This document shows positions 15,037 to 19,095 of a stretch of DNA of 19,095 nt, in pieces. The notes beneath the pieces are model-generated. The model did no database searches, was not told the origin of the DNA, and saw only the letters and a program-made list of their open reading frames with translations. Position numbers and translations under genes: made by a program. Location of the stretch: NCBI GenBank assembly GCA_049697115.1, contig JBAVVD010000069.1, positions 1-19,095 on the forward strand, in the 5' to 3' direction. This stretch comes from JBAVVD01 sp049697115 (lineage in GTDB: Bacteria > Acidobacteriota > Aminicenantia > Aminicenantales > UBA4085). Each line of letters starts with the position of its first letter. Within the stretch, counting starts at the first letter, position 1.

Positions 15037-16178
15037 ACCTCGAATTACAGGAAGAACAGCGGCTGCTGCAGCAGATGATCAGGGATTTCGCCCAAAAGGA
15101 AATCGCTCCCCGGATCAAAGAGATGGAAGAAAAACATGAATTTCCAAGAGAAATCATCGCTCAATTGGGAAAACTGGGAATTCTGGGGATGACCGTCCCC
15201 GCCCAATATGGAGGAATTAAGACCGATGCTCTCTCCAATGTCCTCGTCCTCGAAGAGCTCAGTCGAATTTCTCCCTCGGTCTGCCTGATCGTCAGCGTCC
15301 ACTGCTCCCTTTTCTGCTACTCCATACTCAAGTTTGGGACTGAGAGGCAAAAGGAAAAATACCTTCCCCGGGCAGCCAAGGGAGACTTGATCGGCGCCTT
15401 CTCTCTGACCGAGCCGGATGCCGGCTCAGATGCGCTCAACCTGAAGACAAAAGCCGTCCGGAAGGGGGACTTCTATATCCTCAATGGAACCAAAGCCTGG
15501 GTGTCGAGCGCGAACGAATGCGAAGCCCTGATCCTTTTTGCGATAACCGAGAAAGAGCCCGGAGCGAAAAGGCTCAGTGCATTCATCGTCGAGAAAAACT
15601 TCTCCGGCTTCAGGGTGTCCAAGATTGAAAAAAAGATGGGGCTTCATTCCTCCCGGACCGCGGAAATCGTCCTTGAAGACTGTCCGGTCCCTGTGGAGAA
15701 CCTTCTGGGAGAAGAAGGAAAAGGCGCATCGATTGCCTTCCACTGTCTGGATTATTCCCGCATCGGTATTGCCGCCCAATGCGTCGGACTTTCCCAGAGA
15801 GCATTGGAAGAGGCCGTGAAATATGCCAAACAGAGAGAGGCCTTCGGAAAAAAAATCGCCGAATTTGAAGCCATTCAATTCATGCTGGCCGACTGCGCCA
15901 CGCTTCTCGATGCCTCCCGTTGGCTGACCTACCGGGCGGTCGAGCTTTTCGAAAGGGGACAATCCTTTTCGAAAGAAGCCTCAATGGCCAAACTCTTTGC
16001 CTCCGAAGCCGCCAACAAGATTGCCTATCAAGCGCTGCAAATTCATGGCGGCTACGGATATTCCAGCGAATTTGACATAGAACGAATCTACAGAGACGCC
16101 CGGGTGTTGACCCTTTACGAGGGCACGTCGGAGATTCAACGGCTGGTGATTGCCAGAAACCTCTTGAAAGAATTTTAA
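15033..16178 (+). CDS. Acyl-CoA dehydrogenase (short/medium-chain type)
   Basis: An FAD enzyme that makes the alpha-beta double bond in acyl-CoA thioesters, passing electrons to ETF. At 381 residues it is standard length. It shows an N-terminal helical domain (FAQKEIAPRI), the middle beta domain with LTEPDAGSD (125-133) and GTKAWVSSA, and the C-terminal helical domain with REAFGKKIAEFEAIQF and IHGGYGY. E363 in LTLYEGTSEIQR is the expected catalytic base position for short/medium-chain and glutaryl-type members; acyl specificity cannot be read. The start ATG 15033 overlaps the HIT stop (ATGA), with AAGGAG at 15016-15021. Upstream in-frame codons lie in the HIT gene and do not resemble the family. 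The presence of this enzyme implies fatty-acid or amino-acid oxidation. Confidence 0.95.
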   Translation: MNLELQEEQRLLQQMIRDFAQKEIAPRIKEMEEKHEFPREIIAQLGKLGILGMTVPAQYGGIKTDALSNVLVLEELSRISPSVCLIVSVHCSLFCYSILKFGTERQKEKYLPRAAKGDLIGAFSLTEPDAGSDALNLKTKAVRKGDFYILNGTKAWVSSANECEALILFAITEKEPGAKRLSAFIVEKNFSGFRVSKIEKKMGLHSSRTAEIVLEDCPVPVENLLGEEGKGASIAFHCLDYSRIGIAAQCVGLSQRALEEAVKYAKQREAFGKKIAEFEAIQFMLADCATLLDASRWLTYRAVELFERGQSFSKEASMAKLFASEAANKIAYQALQIHGGYGYSSEFDIERIYRDARVLTLYEGTSEIQRLVIARNLLKEF

Positions 16179-16244
16179 AAACAAGAGCGGATTTCGATCC
16201 TATTGATCTCGAGGAAGAGGAGATGTCTCAATTGAGGTGATGCC

Positions 16245-18179
16245 ATGTTAAAAACAATGAGAAAAAACGTGAAGGCGCTGGCGCCCATTCTATGGATTGT
16301 CATTGCCGCCTTTGTGGTCGCTATTTTTGCCGTCTGGGGCGGCGCGGGTCGCCTCGGCGAAGGCACTAAGTCGAGCTCGGTGGCCACGGTCGGCCGGAAA
16401 CGGATATCTGAAGAGTCCTATTTTCAGGCTCTGCGCTTCCGGCTCGATGCCATACAAAAAGAATTCCAGCAGCTCAACCGCAGTTTTATCGAGCAGCTCA
16501 ATATCCCCCAGCAGGTCCTTGAGCAGATGATCGAGCAGATCCTGCTCTTCCAGTTGGCGAAGGATATGGGCATCCGCGCTTCCAATGAAGAAATCCGCGA
16601 CAAGGTCATGAGCTACCCGGTGTTCCAGAAGGACGGAAAATTCATCGGTTTTGAAGAATACAAAAAGATCCTCGCCTGGAACCACATTTCTCTGTCTCAG
16701 TTTGAAGACGGCCTCAGAAATGAAATCATTCTGAATAAAGTCATCCAGGTCCTGACAGCCGGCATCCCCCTCAGCCCCGACGAACTCTGGGAATACTATA
16801 AGAAAGAAAACCAAACCGCCAAAATCGAATATCTGGCCCTGGAAAAAAGCAAGATGGAACTCGAAGGCGAGCCCGCAGAGGCCGAAATCCGCAGCTTTTT
16901 CGAAAATAACAGGGCCAAGTACAAAATTCCGGAAAAAAGGGAGGCCTTCTATATTTTCTTGAAAATGGATGACCTGAAAAAAGAGATCGAGCTGTCTGAG
17001 TCCGAAATTGAAAAATATTATAAAGACAACATCGAACAGTTCCAAATTCCGGAAAAAGTGAAGGTCCACCGAGTTTACCTCCCCTATGAAAATAAAGACA
17101 AAAGTCTGGTCTCCGCAGAGGCCCAAAATATTCTGGAGAGAATCCACCAAGGCGAAGACTTTGCCGCATTGGCCCAATCCCACTCCAAGGACTCAAAAGC
17201 AAAGGATGGAGGAGACTGGGGTTATTCGGAATGGAAGACGCTGTCTCCCCAGGAACAGGAACAAATCCAAAAGCTGGAGGCCGGCCAGGTCTCCCCACCC
17301 ATCACTCTGGAGGAAGGAATCGCGATCCTCAAAGCCACTGAAAAATCCCCGGCTGTCACCAGCCCTCTCACCGAAGTCCGGGGACGAGTCAAAAACATGC
17401 TTCAGGACCAGAGAGCCCGCGATTTGGCCTCGGAAAGAATCTCTGCACTGGAAAGAAGAGCCCGAAAAGAAAAGAACCTGAATGCGACAGCCGAAAAATT
17501 GGGATATTCCGGCCGGAGTTCGGGCCTTCTCAAGGAAGGACAGTCGCTGGGAGAGATTGATCCGGCCGGCTCTCTGAGCACAGCCATTTTCAAGCTGAAG
17601 GAAGGAGAAATTTCCTCCCCCATTTATACCTACGGCGGAGTGGGAATCGCGGAGCTTCGGAAGGTGGAATCCCCTCGGCCAGCCAATTTTGAAGAGGTCC
17701 GGTCAGACGTCCACACAGACCTTATTGAATTCAAGAAAAAAGAAAAAGTCCTTGAGACGATCAAAGACGCCCGGACACAACTGACGAATAAAAGCTGGGA
17801 GGATATCGCCCATAAATACAATCTGGAATATAAAACGGTCAACGAACACAAGAAAGATCAATATCTCAGCATTGTCGGTGAGAACCCGACTGTCGATGAT
17901 TTGGTGTTTTCCCTGCCTTTTCATCAGGTCAGCGAACCCGTTGAATTTGAAAACGGTTATGCCCTCTTCCGGGTCCTGGAGAGAAAGGAAGTCACTCGAG
18001 AGGACCTTGAGAAAGACAAAGACGCGCAAAAGGACAAACTTCTGGAAACCAAGAAAAACAAGTTCCTCCAATCCTACCTGGCTAAACTGAGGGAAGAAAA
18101 AGGAGTCAAGATCAAGTACGATGTCTTTCTCAAGGTGACTTCGGACATCCTCTCCCGCTACGAAGAAGAAAAAAAGTAG
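16245..18179 (+). CDS. ppiD: PpiD-like membrane-anchored periplasmic chaperone / peptidyl-prolyl isomerase
   Basis: A 644-residue protein close in length and layout to PpiD, which sits at the Sec exit in the inner membrane and helps fold secreted proteins. A single N-terminal anchor (about residues 12-32, APILWIVIAAFVVAIFAVW) follows a short basic cytoplasmic tail. Next comes a SurA_N-like helical chaperone region (about 40-200), then a parvulin domain at about 270-365 with HRVYL at 275-279 and GGDWGYSEW. Later segments such as FKLKEGEISSPIYTYGGVGI and FSLPFHQVSEPVEFENGYALF look like further parvulin-type halves. The canonical RHIL entry to the parvulin core is altered, so isomerase activity is uncertain, as in E. 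coli PpiD. Sequence GAGGTG precedes the ATG at 16245. It lies 66 bp after the dehydrogenase and could be the operon's last gene. Confidence 0.88.
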   Translation: MLKTMRKNVKALAPILWIVIAAFVVAIFAVWGGAGRLGEGTKSSSVATVGRKRISEESYFQALRFRLDAIQKEFQQLNRSFIEQLNIPQQVLEQMIEQILLFQLAKDMGIRASNEEIRDKVMSYPVFQKDGKFIGFEEYKKILAWNHISLSQFEDGLRNEIILNKVIQVLTAGIPLSPDELWEYYKKENQTAKIEYLALEKSKMELEGEPAEAEIRSFFENNRAKYKIPEKREAFYIFLKMDDLKKEIELSESEIEKYYKDNIEQFQIPEKVKVHRVYLPYENKDKSLVSAEAQNILERIHQGEDFAALAQSHSKDSKAKDGGDWGYSEWKTLSPQEQEQIQKLEAGQVSPPITLEEGIAILKATEKSPAVTSPLTEVRGRVKNMLQDQRARDLASERISALERRARKEKNLNATAEKLGYSGRSSGLLKEGQSLGEIDPAGSLSTAIFKLKEGEISSPIYTYGGVGIAELRKVESPRPANFEEVRSDVHTDLIEFKKKEKVLETIKDARTQLTNKSWEDIAHKYNLEYKTVNEHKKDQYLSIVGENPTVDDLVFSLPFHQVSEPVEFENGYALFRVLERKEVTREDLEKDKDAQKDKLLETKKNKFLQSYLAKLREEKGVKIKYDVFLKVTSDILSRYEEEKK

Positions 18180-18206
18180 AAGAGGAAGGATCGAGGGCGG
18201 GCTGTT

Positions 18207-18968
18207 CTAAGTTCTTAAGAGTTCCATAAAAAGCGTATGGACCGCCGCCTCGAGGGCACTCCGGAAGCGATTGATGGACCCCGTCACTTCATTCACGATA
18301 TAGTCGGTAATATACATGGGCTTTCCGACATTCACCTTGACCTTTCCTGGAACAAGGAGGGGAACCTGCGTTCCGAAAATGGCCAGAGGCGTCACGGGAA
18401 CGGCCATGGCTTCCTGTTCATACATATTGAAGGAGATGATTGAAGTCCCTCGGCTGAAGGTCTTCACATAAGGATTGGGGTCGCTGGGAACCACCCGGCC
18501 GCGCCCCTGAAGGGCAATGATGGCCCGTCCCTTCTTCAGATATTCCTGACAGCGCTCGATGGCTTCCCCCTTTCGAAGACGGGCCAGATCCACAGGTATG
18601 GTCCCGATCTTGGCGATATTGGAGGAGATGTAATCCACGAATAAAGACTTGAACGGATTCAGTAGAAAATTCACAAAAAAGCCGAAATTCTTCAGATGCC
18701 GGGTTAAATGTTTCCGGATGAGATAGCTGAATTCTTTTTTGCTGAAAATCATCTGATTGGCCGTAAAGAATATGGGCCTGGGGACAATCTTGAACAGAGT
18801 GGCCACATCTTTGAAGCTCCCGCAGTGATTGCCGACAATGATGTTGGGGCCCTCTGTGACGAAATTCTCCTCTCCTCTCACGTCAATTTTTTTGCCGATC
18901 AGAGAAAGTCCGCTCAGCTTTTGGATCGTCGGTTGATACCTTTTGAATTCTTCTTCAAAACTGGCCAT
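18207..18968 (-). CDS. PlsC-like 1-acylglycerol-phosphate acyltransferase family protein, divergent motifs
   Basis: A 253-residue protein with the glycerolipid acyltransferase fold: IIVGNHCGSFKD (43-54) at the place of motif I, KIGTIPVDLARL (120-131) at motif II, IIALQGRGRVV (150-160) at motif III, and VPVTPLAIFG at motif IV. The family makes phosphatidic acid or other acylated lipids at the membrane. Two catalytic motifs deviate: the histidine and aspartate are five residues apart (H48, D54) instead of the usual four, and the EGTR of motif III reads QGRGR. It may use a different acceptor or be inactive. No Shine-Dalgarno sequence precedes ATG 18968, but a promoter lies just upstream. It converges on ppiD with 27 bp between the stops. 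Confidence 0.75.
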   Translation of the reverse strand: MASFEEEFKRYQPTIQKLSGLSLIGKKIDVRGEENFVTEGPNIIVGNHCGSFKDVATLFKIVPRPIFFTANQMIFSKKEFSYLIRKHLTRHLKNFGFFVNFLLNPFKSLFVDYISSNIAKIGTIPVDLARLRKGEAIERCQEYLKKGRAIIALQGRGRVVPSDPNPYVKTFSRGTSIISFNMYEQEAMAVPVTPLAIFGTQVPLLVPGKVKVNVGKPMYITDYIVNEVTGSINRFRSALEAAVHTLFMELLRT

Positions 18969-18983
18969 CGGATTTAAACGCTT

Positions 18984-19012
18984 ATTTTAAACGAAAGTCG
19001 CAAAAATATCAA
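18984..19012 (-). promoter_or_regulatory. Sigma70-type promoter of the acyltransferase gene, very short leader
   Basis: On the minus strand TTGATA (19012-19007), a 17-bp spacer and TAAAAT (18989-18984) form a good promoter. RNA would start near 18977, about 9 nt before the ATG at 18968, leaving no room for a normal ribosome site. Confidence 0.6.
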
Positions 19013-19030
19013 AGACGGCATTACTACCCA

Positions 19031-19053
19031 AAATTGCCATTAGGAAATTACCA
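19031..19053. repeat. Two AAATTRCCA direct repeats upstream of the acyltransferase promoter
   Basis: AAATTGCCA at 19031-19039 and AAATTACCA at 19045-19053 are spaced 14 bp start to start, upstream of the -35 box. They could be a regulator's half-sites, though an AT-rich region can produce this by chance. Confidence 0.25.
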
Positions 19054-19095
19054 ACAGGGATAAAACCTCATTGAGGGTATAGAAAGCGGTTGTGC

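Noticed and set aside
16222..16239. Five-codon ORF (MSQLR) with a GAGGAG sequence just upstream of ppiD
   Set aside because: Too short to judge. The purine-rich stretch may simply be chance, and no regulatory peptide logic is visible.
16290..17183. 297-codon minus-strand frame opposite ppiD
   Set aside because: Rich in Phe, Leu and Asp from reading Glu/Lys codons backwards. No ribosome site or domain is seen, and the + strand gene is clear.
18180..18206. Possible bidirectional terminator between ppiD and the acyltransferase gene
   Set aside because: Only a small CTTAAG palindrome is present nearby, and it lies inside the acyltransferase coding end; no stem plus T-tract.

Overview
The window looks like chromosomal DNA from a Gram-negative bacterium. 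The evidence is a PpiD-like periplasmic chaperone with one membrane anchor, an IHF-beta-like protein directly behind a six-domain ribosomal protein S1, and the non-mevalonate enzyme IspH. Base composition is moderate, with an AT-rich patch near the left end. Protein style and gene order would fit an Acidobacteriota/Aminicenantota-like anaerobe or another deep-branching Gram-negative phylum, but that placement is a low-confidence impression. No rRNA, tRNA, CRISPR array, IS element or phage gene was recognised.

Left region (1-6505, + strand): a type I restriction-modification locus, entered partway. The window opens in the tail of an unidentified gene. It is followed by hsdS (two target-recognition domains flanked by perfectly conserved protein repeats), an AT-rich gene for a two-part protein with a TIR-like/nucleoside-deoxyribosyltransferase-like N-terminal domain, hsdR, and a YgjP-type zinc metallopeptidase overlapping hsdR by 14 bp. 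The embedded TIR-like gene is the most interesting item. It sits between the specificity and restriction subunits and keeps the motif with a candidate catalytic glutamate, so it may be an abortive-infection effector attached to the restriction system. The modification subunit hsdM should lie upstream, outside the window.

Middle region (6506-11436): a POT/MFS-like transporter on the minus strand converges on the restriction locus. Divergent to it, on the + strand, are a site-2 (M50) metalloprotease, scpA, scpB (the condensin kleisin and its winged-helix partner, overlapping by 4 bp) and a secreted gluzincin-like metallopeptidase. The divergent intergenic region holds a good sigma70-type promoter only about 6-8 bp from the protease start codon.

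Right region (11437-19095): a sigma70-type promoter precedes a tight + strand run: ispH, rpsA, an ihfB-like gene, a HIT-family hydrolase, an acyl-CoA dehydrogenase and ppiD. The first five genes overlap or nearly touch, and a 66-bp gap precedes ppiD. The run joins isoprenoid synthesis, translation, nucleoid structure, nucleotide metabolism, acyl-CoA oxidation and envelope protein folding. A convergent minus-strand gene closes the window. It encodes a PlsC-like acyltransferase with altered catalytic motifs, and its own promoter also gives a very short leader.
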